Shown: positions 10,101-17,802 of the stretch, in pieces
Position numbering within the stretch: the first letter of the stretch is position 1
Layout: each line of letters opens with the position of its first letter
Origin: Halieaceae bacterium UBA4452
Lineage (GTDB): Bacteria; Pseudomonadota; Gammaproteobacteria; Pseudomonadales; Halieaceae
NCBI GenBank assembly: GCA_002389505.1
Contig: DGPA01000033.1
Span: 1 to 51,431, forward strand
DNA: 51,431 nt
Direction: 5' to 3'
Made by a program: the position numbers and the translations under genes
The notes under the pieces: generated by a model
Seen by the model: the letters and a program-made list of their open reading frames with translations, nothing else
What the model was told of the DNA's origin: nothing
The model's database searches: none

Positions 10101-10233
10101 GTTAAGTGATTCACTGTCGGTCTTTGCTGGCGTGAATAATCTGACCGACGAGACGCCCTTCTCTACCCAAACGGCTTGGCCCGTGGGTCCGAGAGGCAGA
10201 ACCTTTGTCTTTGGTTTCTCCTACTCGCAGTAA
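7132..10233 (+). CDS. TonB-dependent outer-membrane receptor
   Basis: This is a 1033-residue gated outer-membrane importer energised by TonB/ExbBD. The ATG at 7132 has AAGGAG 7 bases upstream; an upstream in-frame ATG (7027) adds 35 non-signal residues and overlaps the putative promoter. The signal peptide (1-29) ends ATA-Q. The mature N-terminus is ELEEVVITGSRI, a TonB-box-like segment. The plug domain at ~40-170 includes NLRGLGSARTLTLVNGRR and ASAIYGADAVTGVVN. The barrel ends with VFGFSYSQ, with a terminal aromatic close to the end. Such long receptors with a GSR plug are common in marine gammaproteobacteria for sugars, peptides or other organics. It sits just before an S9 peptidase and opposite two exported amidohydrolases, so a peptide or amide-type ligand is a reasonable guess. 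A strong terminator follows. Confidence 0.95.
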   Translation: MMAFRQLDGLGFRVTALAAAVAAASTATAQELEEVVITGSRIPVNVNATSSVPVQSLSEEDIRRSGEINIADIVADIPALVSSQTAENSLTGSNALNLRGLGSARTLTLVNGRRHVAGFRGSQAVDVGTIPRALVKSVEVTTGGASAIYGADAVTGVVNFILKDDFEGFQIDVQGGVPERGAGETAALDAIWGKNFNEGRGNVVVALSYENDSGITYGDRSWSRDNGIASIGPRGNPDTSPGAPPLAVVDDARFWLTSQEGSIAPSFGGRNATYVDINNNGIADCQESEGGRVGYLAGCWLTNPDGSVRVNQDGTVINSLWGTGGDGGRLAFNRDSLYPETDRAVINVNVNYDFSDTLSGFIEAKYVRSESTTFAEQDAFYDTLAILPDNPFIPAELAPVVDTTGYLLFTQDPLDFSDNNPFEYTRETQRVVAGFEWQPADNHTVEFSVNKGIFEETAKTTTVLLDRLYAAIDAVDNGAGETVCRSDIDPTAAYEIDYFAWGNGYTDFGAFNSDRYYTFTPGDGQCQPLNVFGTYSASKAAQDFITANLEDTLKIEQLVVNLTAFGELGFASDWLDGPIGYAAGIEYRDESSNQRLDPLTLGVLPEGTSFTAGQKISDIDDYLFTVTNFDNTQQFNTRGSYDVTDVFAEIRLPLLADRTMAKELTVDGAVRFADYSTIGNATTWKVGATWAPIDDIRFRGTVSEAVRAPNITELFDPKLPIQINQTEDPCAVTVIGNGSAERQANCVAELQAAGVPSGDIVDGSGNYIWVNPLTARFNGVSGGNPNLEEEVADTVTFGVIFAPSMVDGLIVSIDYWDVSIEEAISAVASDDILDGCLDSANYPNVPFCSSFTRRPDGGLNFLESGVINFAKLEAEGIDVSATYQFAVGQDNFEIRAVASRQKRLDRFFNPTDLTEVDPEIREIQRPRISASLGLTWDRGPMSVNLQTVYQSKQAVDEIEDVLGLNGSQALYGDAGFFDETYIVDVNGRYSLSDSLSVFAGVNNLTDETPFSTQTAWPVGPRGRTFVFGFSYSQ

Positions 10234-10273
10234 CGTCAAGGGCGGTTAGATAACAAAGCGCCCTCACCGAGTA

Positions 10274-10305
10274 AAACCCGTAGTGGAAGCTGCGGGTTTT
10301 TTTTT
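10274..10305 (+). terminator. Rho-independent terminator after TonB receptor
   Basis: The stem aaacccgta/tgcgggttt (nine pairs with one G-T wobble) has an 8-base loop and runs into nine T residues. It lies 41 bases after the receptor stop, so the receptor is probably transcribed separately from the downstream peptidase. Confidence 0.85.
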
Positions 10306-10414
10306 ACTTTAACCCCAACCCATTGTTTAGTCGTAACAATCAGTCAAGCGGGTGGGAACAATCGACTGTTGGCGATGGTCTATAGCGTCGATGGTGGCAG
10401 GAGATAAAGCAGTG

Positions 10415-12373
10415 ATGAATATGCGAGGGGTGTTAAGTCTGCTCACCAGCGCTTGGTGCATCAGCGCTGTCGCGAGTGGAGCCGAAGACCCGCTAGCGCT
10501 CCAATCAATAGCGCCCCACCAGGGGTCACTGGCGCTCAGTTTGGCGGGCGAGGATCCGGCGAGTATTGATCGTTATTTGCTGGCCCGCGGCGCCTCTGGC
10601 GCTCAGTTGTCCCCAGACGGAAAGACCATTGCTTTTCGTTACGGTGTTACCGGCATTCCACAGTTATGGGTTATGCCCTCAAGCGGCGGTCAGCCCACGC
10701 AGCTCACCTTTGGTAATGGAGTGACTTTTTTTGCCTGGTTAGCCAATGGTCGGGATGTGCTTTACGGAGCGGATAACAACGGCGACGAGCAAGAGTCGTA
10801 TACCGTGATAAGCGTGGATGGTCGCACCGAACACCGCGTCCTCGAGCCAATATCGGGGGGGTTTAGGTCCTTTGGTGACTTATCTAAGGATGGACAATTT
10901 CTCTATTATGCATCGACGGAGCGCAACGGACTGGATTTTGATATTTACCGTACTCGCCTGAGCACCGGTGAATCACAACAAATCTGGGAAGGTCGTTATG
11001 GCAATACGGCGAGGGCGTTGTCTCCCGATGGTCGCTGGCTCGTGATAACAGAAGCGGTGGGAGAGGATAGCGACAATCTTTTTTTATTAGATACTCAACA
11101 GCTGACCCTGCGGACAATCTCCAAGCCCACGCCGCGCGCCAATCATGGTGACGGGGGTTTTGCATGGCTACCTGACAGTTCGGGATTTTATTTTGCAACC
11201 AACCGCGGTCGGGAATATACCGCCTTGTCGTTGTACACACTCAGCGATGGGCTGGTCGAGCTACAACGGTCTAGGGAATATGATATAGCCGACATCCACC
11301 TGTGTGGCGCGCAGAGCCAAACACTCCTGTGGACCGAGAATCGTGATGGGTTTGAAGCGGTATGGGTGAAAAATAGAGGAACGGAGGCGCAGTATGAAGT
11401 GGCGGGATTATTTGAAGGCACTCACGCCGTCAGTTGCTCCGAGGCTAGTGAAACCGCAGTGATTACCACCAATGGCTGGCGTACGCCGGGCACCATGAGC
11501 ACGCTAAATGTGCGAACGGGCGCTGTGAAAACCCTCTTTGAATCAACGCTGGCTGGCTTGAATCCCGATCGCTTAGTACGGCCAGAGAGTATTCATATGA
11601 CCGCGCGGGACGGCGTTGAACTTCAAGGGCTGCTCTATCTGCCTGACGATTCATCCCGCAGAGATAACTCATTGCCGCCGGTATTATTTGAGGTTCACGG
11701 GGGGCCAACGGCTCAAGCCAAGCCGACCTTTGACGGCGTCACCCAATACCATGTCGATCGCGGTATTGCTGTTTTTAAGCCAAATGTAAGGGGTTCGACA
11801 GGTTTTGGGCGCAGCTACGCGGGCCTTGATGATCGTGAGGGGCGACTCGACAGTGTTCGCGACCTTATCGATATGCTCGACGGGCTTGGTAAAGACGGTC
11901 GGGTCGATATCGGCCGTGCGGTAGTTGCGGGTGGGTCGTACGGTGGGTATATGGTGAACGCCGTTCTAGCAGCCTATCCTAATGCCTTTACGGGCGGTGT
12001 ATCGCGCTATGGCGTAGCCGACTGGGTAACCGCTCTAGAAGTCGCTTCGCCGGGGCTGAAAGCGTCTGATCTTATCGAGTATGGGGACATTAAAGACCCA
12101 CGGTGGCGTGCCTTCTATACCAAGAACTCGCCTATTCAGCAGGCCGATGCCATCAAGGTGCCGGTGCTGTACTCTCATGGAGAGATGGATCCGCGGATTG
12201 ATATTGCCGAGACGGAGACCATGGTTCGAGCATTGCGTAGCAATGGCGTCGAGGCAGTCTTCATTCGTATTCCTGACGAGGGGCATGGTTGGCGAAAACT
12301 GGCCAATCGGCAGTTTTATTATCGTCGGCAAGCTGCCTTTGTCGAACGTCAGCTCTTCGCTGATAACCCGTGA
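10415..12373 (+). CDS. S9 family peptidase (prolyl oligopeptidase / dipeptidyl-peptidase type), exported
   Basis: This serine peptidase of 652 residues has a signal peptide (about 1-26, ending VASGA). The start region offers GTG 10412 or ATG 10415, both behind a GGAG; ATG 10391 is less likely. The N-terminal half is a seven-bladed propeller with TolB-like blades (for example GASGAQLSPDGKTIAFRYG and ALSPDGRWL). The C-terminal alpha/beta-hydrolase domain has EVHGGPTAQ, the nucleophile elbow GGSYGGYM, the acid in SHGEMDPRID and the histidine in PDEGHGW. All triad residues are present. These enzymes remove di-/tripeptides or cleave short, often proline-containing peptides in the periplasm. Placed between a TonB receptor and a PLP decarboxylase, it may process the imported compound. 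The preceding gene ends in a terminator, so it has its own promoter. Confidence 0.93.
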   Translation: MNMRGVLSLLTSAWCISAVASGAEDPLALQSIAPHQGSLALSLAGEDPASIDRYLLARGASGAQLSPDGKTIAFRYGVTGIPQLWVMPSSGGQPTQLTFGNGVTFFAWLANGRDVLYGADNNGDEQESYTVISVDGRTEHRVLEPISGGFRSFGDLSKDGQFLYYASTERNGLDFDIYRTRLSTGESQQIWEGRYGNTARALSPDGRWLVITEAVGEDSDNLFLLDTQQLTLRTISKPTPRANHGDGGFAWLPDSSGFYFATNRGREYTALSLYTLSDGLVELQRSREYDIADIHLCGAQSQTLLWTENRDGFEAVWVKNRGTEAQYEVAGLFEGTHAVSCSEASETAVITTNGWRTPGTMSTLNVRTGAVKTLFESTLAGLNPDRLVRPESIHMTARDGVELQGLLYLPDDSSRRDNSLPPVLFEVHGGPTAQAKPTFDGVTQYHVDRGIAVFKPNVRGSTGFGRSYAGLDDREGRLDSVRDLIDMLDGLGKDGRVDIGRAVVAGGSYGGYMVNAVLAAYPNAFTGGVSRYGVADWVTALEVASPGLKASDLIEYGDIKDPRWRAFYTKNSPIQQADAIKVPVLYSHGEMDPRIDIAETETMVRALRSNGVEAVFIRIPDEGHGWRKLANRQFYYRRQAAFVERQLFADNP

Positions 12374-12530
12374 CCGGTGCAAATACTATCCATCGATGCA
12401 ACCGATGGGTGTCGGCGGTACATACGAGGTGTGTTTGGTGGGTTCAATCCCACGCCCGTCATCGGTAAGCGCAATTCTCCCGGCGCGCTGCGCTGGTGGG
12501 CTTTATGGTGGCGAGACTATAGGAAATGCC

Positions 12531-13886
12531 ATGCAACAGTTGTTATCGGTTAAGGGCAATACGCTTTATCTTGAAGGTGTGTCCCTGGCATCGATTGCCC
12601 AGACGTTTGATACGCCGGTGTTCGTTTTCTCTGCGGGCTACTTGAGACATCGTATTGCCGAATTTACCACGGCGTTCAGTAGTCACTGGCCAACATTTCA
12701 GTTAATGCCGTCGTTTAAAGCGTGTCCGATGATCGCCATTCGACAAATTTTGACGGAGCTCGGCTGCGGTTGTGATGTGTTTGGTCACGGGGAACTCGAG
12801 GGGGCTGTTCGAGGTGGTGTCCCGCCTGAGCTTATTTCTGTTAATGGCTCTATTAAAGACCAAGCGCTGCTCTTGCGTGCGCTTCGGTTGGGCGCTCGAA
12901 TTGTTATTGACAGTCCACGCGAAATTCATTTGACCAACCGTCTTGCTGGAGAACTCGGGATAACAGCGCGGGTGATGTTACGGCTAAAACCTGATATGTC
13001 AGCATTGGATGATCGATCAGATTTTGCGCCCGATTATGCCATTGCCGATTTGACAGACCGAATAAAATATGGGATTCCATCGACCGAGTTAGCCGACATA
13101 GTGAATCAATGGTCCTCTTTAAAGCATATTGACTGCATTGGCTTTCATGCGCATATGGGCCGCCACAGCAAGCGACTGCACGTCTGGCGTGAATGGGTTC
13201 GAGCGACGCTGTCTGTTGTGGGTTCCATTGAGCATATTCTCTCGCCCAATGAAAGCCCGGTCATCAACATCGGCGGGGGTTTTGCGAGCCAATGTGATTC
13301 AGATCTTGATGTGGCGTTTCGAGATGACCCAACGCCTGAGCTCGCTGAATGGGCGGTGGTTATTACTGAGGCGCTGCATGAGGGATTTGCAGACATGAAG
13401 CATGCGGCCGATCAGTGGACATTGGAAGTTGAGCCGGGGCGCGCATTGCACTCGGACGCGGGCTTACATCTTACTTCAGTGTGTAATTTGAAGCAGGAGT
13501 CGGGCGCCGCTAGTCGCCAGTGGGCGGAAGTCGATACATCGGAAGTATTTCTTGACCTCAGTGGCGTGTCAGGAGACAGCCCAATGTCCTATCGCGCAGT
13601 GAGTAAGGCCAGCGACGAGCAGCTGCAGGTTTATGATGTGGTGGGAATGACCTGTAATGCGGAAATGCTACTCCTCGATGCAACAATGCCAGCGCTAGAG
13701 GAGGGAGATGTTATTGCGCTCCTACCAACCGGTGCCTACATAGAACCCATGGCAGCCAATTTTAATGCGCTGCCTCGGCCGGGCTCAGTATTGGTCGATG
13801 GCGAGACAGCGCAGCTGATTAAACGACATGAAACTATTGACGATGTATTTTCTAGAGATATAGCTCTGGCGGAGAACCCAACATGA
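12531..13886 (+). CDS. PLP-dependent decarboxylase, fold type III (diaminopimelate/ornithine decarboxylase-like)
   Basis: This 451-residue enzyme belongs to the alanine-racemase-fold amino acid decarboxylases. The ATG at 12531 has AGGA at 6 bases. The frame stays open for 150 codons upstream, but that part overlaps the peptidase and shows no family sequence. Residue K63 in PSFKACP is the expected PLP lysine. Next come GCGCDVFGHGELE, SVNGSIKD, the phosphate-site region GFHAHMGRHSK, the glycine-rich INIGGGF, EPGRALHSDAG, and the C-terminal TCNAEMLLLD and GAYIEPMAANFN. Members decarboxylate diaminopimelate, lysine, ornithine, arginine or carboxynorspermidine, and some work in siderophore or antibiotic pathways. 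The usual YAxKAN is altered to MPSFKAC, so it is a divergent member rather than housekeeping LysA. It overlaps the VOC gene by ATGA, suggesting one pathway. Substrate not assignable. Confidence 0.85.
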   Translation: MQQLLSVKGNTLYLEGVSLASIAQTFDTPVFVFSAGYLRHRIAEFTTAFSSHWPTFQLMPSFKACPMIAIRQILTELGCGCDVFGHGELEGAVRGGVPPELISVNGSIKDQALLLRALRLGARIVIDSPREIHLTNRLAGELGITARVMLRLKPDMSALDDRSDFAPDYAIADLTDRIKYGIPSTELADIVNQWSSLKHIDCIGFHAHMGRHSKRLHVWREWVRATLSVVGSIEHILSPNESPVINIGGGFASQCDSDLDVAFRDDPTPELAEWAVVITEALHEGFADMKHAADQWTLEVEPGRALHSDAGLHLTSVCNLKQESGAASRQWAEVDTSEVFLDLSGVSGDSPMSYRAVSKASDEQLQVYDVVGMTCNAEMLLLDATMPALEEGDVIALLPTGAYIEPMAANFNALPRPGSVLVDGETAQLIKRHETIDDVFSRDIALAENPT

Positions 13887-14377
13887 TAAACGAGGATGAT
13901 TTGCCGCCGGTGATCCCCCGAGGCGTTCATCATATTGCGCTATCTGTCCCATCATTGGACACAGCGATTGCGTTTTATCATCGCGCGTTTGGTTTTTCGG
14001 TCGTTGATCGCGAGCGGCTTGCACCCAGTGCTGAGGGTGATCGCGTCTCACAACTCGATAATGCTGATTGCACTACCGCGATGCTGGCGGCAGGTAATAT
14101 CTTTATTGAGCTGTTTGAATTTCATGCCCCCACGCCCAAGTCGGTAGAGCATCGAATGTGTGACTATGGGTACACGCACTTATCGCTCGAGGTAGATGAT
14201 GTCTATGAGGCCTACGAGCAGCTGTCACAGCATGGCATCTCATGGCATTCCACCCCCATAGATGCGGGTGATGGGTATCTGATGACCTATGGACGGGATC
14301 CATTCGGTAATGTGATTGAAATCCAGCAGGTACCCGATGGGCGCGCCTACGCTTTTTCTCAACTGCCAGGGCGCTGA
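13883..14377 (+). CDS. VOC superfamily metalloprotein (glyoxalase/dioxygenase-like)
   Basis: The 164-residue protein has two beta-alpha-beta-beta-beta modules of the vicinal-oxygen-chelate fold. Candidate metal ligands are the histidine in GVHHIALSVP, the glutamate in IFIELFEF, the histidine in YTHLSLEVDD and the glutamate in GNVIEIQQV. The module-2 signature DPFGNVIEI is typical of glyoxalase/bleomycin-resistance proteins. It starts inside the stop of the decarboxylase (ATGA), so it is translationally coupled and may act on the decarboxylase product or substrate as an isomerase, epimerase, lyase or dioxygenase. Its 3' end overlaps the convergent MFS gene by 19 bases. The fold is firm; the reaction is unknown. 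Confidence 0.88.
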   Translation: MINEDDLPPVIPRGVHHIALSVPSLDTAIAFYHRAFGFSVVDRERLAPSAEGDRVSQLDNADCTTAMLAAGNIFIELFEFHAPTPKSVEHRMCDYGYTHLSLEVDDVYEAYEQLSQHGISWHSTPIDAGDGYLMTYGRDPFGNVIEIQQVPDGRAYAFSQLPGR

Positions 14378-15498
14378 GGTTCCTTGGTCCCTACCGCCCA
14401 CAGTATCACCAGTGCGAGAACCATAAAGCTGCCCGATACCCACGCTACCGCCTCTAGGGTGAACCCTGAGACAGCCAATCCGGCAATGAGTGGGCCTAAT
14501 GCAGTGCCCGCTGCTTGAAAGCCCGGTGCCATGCTTTCCAAGCCACCCCCCTCGGTCTCGCGGACTATAGCGCCGTAAAAATAAGAAATCCCTAGGTTCC
14601 AAGCCACTTGGTGACATAAAAACCCGGCCGCAAACAGTAAATGGGTTTGGCTAGTGACCATGATGGCTAAGCCCGTGATCCCCAGAATAATGGCCGCCAG
14701 TACGGGTGGAAGTCGGCCAAAACGCATATCAATACGGCTTGCGAGCAGCGAGCCGCTCATGCTCAGTGGCAGAATAATACTTAAAAATTGGCCCGTCTCA
14801 GCCAGTGTTAAGCCTCGTGAAGAGGCTAAAGGTTCGATAAATGCCCACACTGATGAGAGGCCGATCTGGAAGCACACTAGTGCGATAAGAAGCCACCCCA
14901 GTGCCAGAGACAGCGAGAGCCCCTTGGGCTTCTGAGTCCGATGGGTAGGTGATTCCCCGACCACACCTCGACAGAGCGAGGACAGTAACAGGATTAGGGT
15001 ACCTATGAGGATGAAAGTACCGATGAGACCAATTTTACCGAGAACCCAGGGTAACCCTGAGACCAACACTGAACTGGTAAATAGCTGCGAGACGACACTA
15101 ATGGCAATGGCGCGCTCGGGTTTGGCGGTTCTGCACAGTAGGGTAGTGGCCAGTACAAAGGCGACGCCGTGGCCCAGTAAACCGCTGACTGCTCTAATCA
15201 GCAGAAGCATCTCAAAGGAGCCTACAGATGGGATCAAAAAATACCCTACCGCCATGGTCACAATGCTCAGTCGAATTAGATGTCCATGATTACATCGGGG
15301 CAGCCACCAAAATCCTAGGAGACTGACGACGAGCATGCCAATCATATCCGTCGCCGCTAATAGCCCTAACTGAGTTGGATTCAACCCATAGACGTCGCCC
15401 ATGATGGCTAAAAAAATGGGCTGCATGAGGAAGGGTAAAGTGCCCAGCACTACCAGTACCCAGCAGCCTAGTAAATGCGTTTTGCTTTGCGTCTGCAT
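14359..15498 (-). CDS. MFS transporter
   Basis: This 379-residue integral membrane protein has about 12 hydrophobic segments spread over two halves. It begins with a helix at ~10-32 (GCWVLVVLGTLPFLMQPIFLAIM), and a basic intracellular loop near residue 68 (PRCNHGH) is in the place of the MFS loop 2-3 motif. The middle loop between helices 6 and 7 (SPTHRTQKPKG) is charged, as expected. It starts 18 bases after the amidase stop, so it is probably cotranscribed with it, and converges with the decarboxylase-VOC operon. It may export or import the product of the amidase or of the decarboxylase branch. The ribosome site is weak, consistent with coupling to the amidase. Substrate unknown. Confidence 0.85.
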   Translation of the reverse strand: MQTQSKTHLLGCWVLVVLGTLPFLMQPIFLAIMGDVYGLNPTQLGLLAATDMIGMLVVSLLGFWWLPRCNHGHLIRLSIVTMAVGYFLIPSVGSFEMLLLIRAVSGLLGHGVAFVLATTLLCRTAKPERAIAISVVSQLFTSSVLVSGLPWVLGKIGLIGTFILIGTLILLLSSLCRGVVGESPTHRTQKPKGLSLSLALGWLLIALVCFQIGLSSVWAFIEPLASSRGLTLAETGQFLSIILPLSMSGSLLASRIDMRFGRLPPVLAAIILGITGLAIMVTSQTHLLFAAGFLCHQVAWNLGISYFYGAIVRETEGGGLESMAPGFQAAGTALGPLIAGLAVSGFTLEAVAWVSGSFMVLALVILWAVGTKEPQRPGS

Positions 15499-15516
15499 GG
15501 GCTATTTGGCCGTCGG

Positions 15517-17004
15517 CTATAAGTGACGAGTCGACAATGGTGGCGCCATATTAAAGGCATCGGGAAAGGCTTTTTCTACTTGAGAGGCCAGATGGATGAG
15601 TTGGTGCTCATGTAACCACGGGGCCATGAGCTGCGCGCCAATGGGACATTGATTGTTGTCGAGTCCAATCGGCAGTGACATAGCCGGCAGTCCCATATGA
15701 TTTGCCGGAATGGTAAAACAGGCGGCATCCATCAAAGCGCTGAACCAGTCATCAAAGTCCAATGGTGAGTCCATCCGGTAATCAGTTGCCAGAGAAGGAC
15801 AAGTAACGGGTGTCACAGGGGAGACAATGACGTCACATTGCCCTTGTTGCCAAAATAACCCCCATTGACGCATTAGGGCCTCGGTATCAACTTTTGCAGC
15901 AAGGAAGTCATCTAAATCATAGCGATCGCACAGACTGAGATGATTGCGAAGCTGGACGCTGGCATTGTCGTCAGTAAGCTCCTCGGCTGATAAGGCTACT
16001 TCATACTGCAACTCTTTCGATATGGGTACCAACCATTCCGCGATAGTGAAAGACTCACGTAATCGATGGAAATCACAAATTGAATCGGGATCTAGATAGA
16101 TAATGGTGTGCCCAAGCTGCTTGAGTCGGTCGACAAATGCTTGCGTTTGCGTTCGGATGATGGGATCCACCGTAGCGGTGCTACCCCAGGGTTCGAGACT
16201 GACGCCAATGGTTAGCTTGCGATCTGCCTGATCTGCTTGCAAGGACAAGTGAGGTAGTATCGGGGGTGGCATGAAGCTCCGACCTAGGTAACGGTGAATG
16301 GCTAGTTCCTCGTAAACCGCGGCACAATCTCTCACCGTTTTTACTAAAACACCCTCCACTGCACCAGCCAACAGTGATTCGTTCAGGCCTCGGGGCAAGG
16401 GGTTGACGCCGCGAGTACACTTAAGGCCAATCAATCCTGTCCACGCAGCGGGAAATCGAATGGAGCCGGCACCGTCAGAGGCTGAGCAAATGGGTACAAT
16501 GCCGCTAGCAACGGAGGCCGCAGACCCTCCCGAAGAGCCGCCGGGTGTCCGTTGCAAATTAAATGGGTTGCGTGTATCTCCCTGCGGAATACTGTGGGTG
16601 ATCAGTGTCATACCGCTTTCGGGAACCGTTGTGCGGCCGGCGACAATAAACCCCGCCTGTCGAAGGTTTTCAATGAGTGGATCGTCAGCAGTAGCGGGAG
16701 CGGGCTTTTTAAAGCCAAGTCCTATTTGCTGCACTTGATTGGCTACTTGTGAGCCCATGTCTTTTATTAAGATAGGTACCCCGAAAAACCGACCCTCAGG
16801 GTTAGCACCGCTATTGCCCGGATCACTGATGGCGTCGTCAAAAAGCTCAATCACGCTATTGATTTTGGGATTCAAGGCGTCGACGGCGGCAGCAAGCTGA
16901 TGTGTGATCTCAGCCAAAGGGATGTTTTGCTCACGGATGAGGGTCGTCAGACCCGTGGCATCGAGGGCGGACCAAGTGGGCCAGTCAATAGGATGATTAG
17001 CCAT
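15517..17004 (-). CDS. Amidase (amidase signature family)
   Basis: This 495-residue hydrolase of the amidase-signature family cleaves carboxamides or carbamates with a Ser-cisSer-Lys triad. The lysine is in VPILIKDMGSQ (~85). The signature GGSSGGSAASVASGIVPI (~150-170) carries the cis-serine region, and the nucleophile is in DGAGSIRFPA. The start ATG at 17004 has AGGAG 6 bases before it; a longer in-frame start exists 21 bases upstream. No signal peptide is seen, so it acts in the cytoplasm. Paralogues include amidases, aryl acylamidases and 6-aminohexanoate cyclic dimer hydrolases, and the ~495 length fits the last type as well as general amidases. Its operon partner is the MFS carrier downstream. 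It may form the inner part of an amide-degrading region with the exported amidohydrolases at 3659-6687. Confidence 0.92.
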   Translation of the reverse strand: MANHPIDWPTWSALDATGLTTLIREQNIPLAEITHQLAAAVDALNPKINSVIELFDDAISDPGNSGANPEGRFFGVPILIKDMGSQVANQVQQIGLGFKKPAPATADDPLIENLRQAGFIVAGRTTVPESGMTLITHSIPQGDTRNPFNLQRTPGGSSGGSAASVASGIVPICSASDGAGSIRFPAAWTGLIGLKCTRGVNPLPRGLNESLLAGAVEGVLVKTVRDCAAVYEELAIHRYLGRSFMPPPILPHLSLQADQADRKLTIGVSLEPWGSTATVDPIIRTQTQAFVDRLKQLGHTIIYLDPDSICDFHRLRESFTIAEWLVPISKELQYEVALSAEELTDDNASVQLRNHLSLCDRYDLDDFLAAKVDTEALMRQWGLFWQQGQCDVIVSPVTPVTCPSLATDYRMDSPLDFDDWFSALMDAACFTIPANHMGLPAMSLPIGLDNNQCPIGAQLMAPWLHEHQLIHLASQVEKAFPDAFNMAPPLSTRHL

Positions 17005-17139
17005 GGTGGCTCCTGATTCAATCAATGATACTGTGGGTGTTGTGACATCATTCTTGTGGCGCTGTGGTTGATGTGCCGCGCAATGCTCGCCAAGCAGCTA
17101 ACGTTACCATGACTGGGCCGAGGGGGCGTGCAAGAACAC

Positions 17140-17176
17140 AAAAAAAAGCGTGACACCCTCCAAGGGGTGGCGTGTC
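17140..17176 (-). terminator. Possible intrinsic terminator (minus strand) with no gene directly upstream
   Basis: Read on the minus strand, an imperfect hairpin with core CACCC/GGGTG and loop CTTGGA ends in eight T residues (17147-17140). No minus-strand gene lies upstream until 17803, so it could end an unseen short transcript from the 17180-17360 gap or antisense RNA across the small membrane gene. The rest of the 364-base gap 17005-17368 holds no convincing gene. A weak promoter pair (TTGAGA 17315-17320, TACTAT 17340-17345, 19-base spacing) precedes the membrane protein. Confidence 0.35.
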
Positions 17177-17368
17177 TGTTGTTCTGAACGCACCGTGGTC
17201 AGTAATGTTATTTAGGGCTGATAGTCGCCGAAAGATGTGTTACGTTGTAGACAATCCGAGTGGACAGTAGATCATTCTTTGATCCAGATTGTACCGGGTA
17301 CTAAGCATGACCGATTGAGATTCGGGTAAGTCGTACAGATACTATTAAAAATAATCTTGGAGACTTCA

Positions 17369-17704
17369 ATGAAATCGAATCAAATACTGACCGCACTGAC
17401 ACTCCTTGTGGCGCTACTGGCCACTTTTGTTCCAGCAGGGATTTTCGCTTACTGGACTTTGGCTCTCGTGGCATTGGGCTTAGTTAATGGGTTTATGAAT
17501 CCATTGGCCGACATGTCTGCACGAATGGCCTACACAGTGGCGGCTCTCGCCATTCCAACGCTGGCCAATAGCTTAGACGCCATTCCGGTGGCAGGCGCCT
17601 ATATCAACGCTGTCATTGACCAGTTCATGGTCGGTATTGCCGCGATGGTAGTAGCTAACTTCTTGCTGGTAGTCAAAGATGGAATCCTGCCCGCAGGCGA
17701 GTAG
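17369..17704 (+). CDS. Small membrane protein of unknown function, 111 residues
   Basis: No family is recognised with certainty. The ATG at 17369 has GGAG 6 bases upstream. The protein is very hydrophobic: segments at ~5-30 (ILTALTLLVALLATFVPAGI), ~32-46, ~54-72 and ~85-105 give three to four membrane helices. A short polar stretch lies around NPLADMSARM, and the charged tail is VKDGILPAGE. It stands alone between divergent/convergent neighbours, with its own weak promoter and a strong terminator 11 bases downstream, so it is a monocistronic and probably well-expressed gene. The spacing and good ribosome site make it real coding sequence. It could be an inner-membrane protein of the small DUF type; no function is proposed. 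Confidence 0.72.
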   Translation: MKSNQILTALTLLVALLATFVPAGIFAYWTLALVALGLVNGFMNPLADMSARMAYTVAALAIPTLANSLDAIPVAGAYINAVIDQFMVGIAAMVVANFLLVVKDGILPAGE

Positions 17705-17713
17705 TGGCAACGT

Positions 17714-17749
17714 GTGATGGCTGGAGCAGTTCCAGCCATCACCGTTTTT
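17714..17749 (+). terminator. Rho-independent terminator
   Basis: A 12-base-pair stem (17714-17725 with 17731-17742) with 5-base loop gcagt is followed by cgttttt. It lies right after the small membrane protein gene. The hairpin is perfect. The same stem would not terminate well on the minus strand, which lacks a T run. Confidence 0.85.
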
Positions 17750-17802
17750 GATCTGACCCTGTCAATGCGGCGCGCTAATTAGCCGAGGCATTCAGTGGCC
17801 AA

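Noticed and set aside
12404..12460. tRNA-like T arm (GGTTCAATCC) with a pairing acceptor-like segment before the PLP decarboxylase gene
   Set aside because: The T stem does not fit the standard seven-base loop, and only 34 bases separate the acceptor-like strand from the T arm, too few for D and anticodon arms.
12081..12530. 150-codon N-terminal extension of the PLP decarboxylase frame
   Set aside because: It overlaps the end of the S9 peptidase in another frame, shows no family sequence, and a good ribosome site precedes the ATG at 12531.
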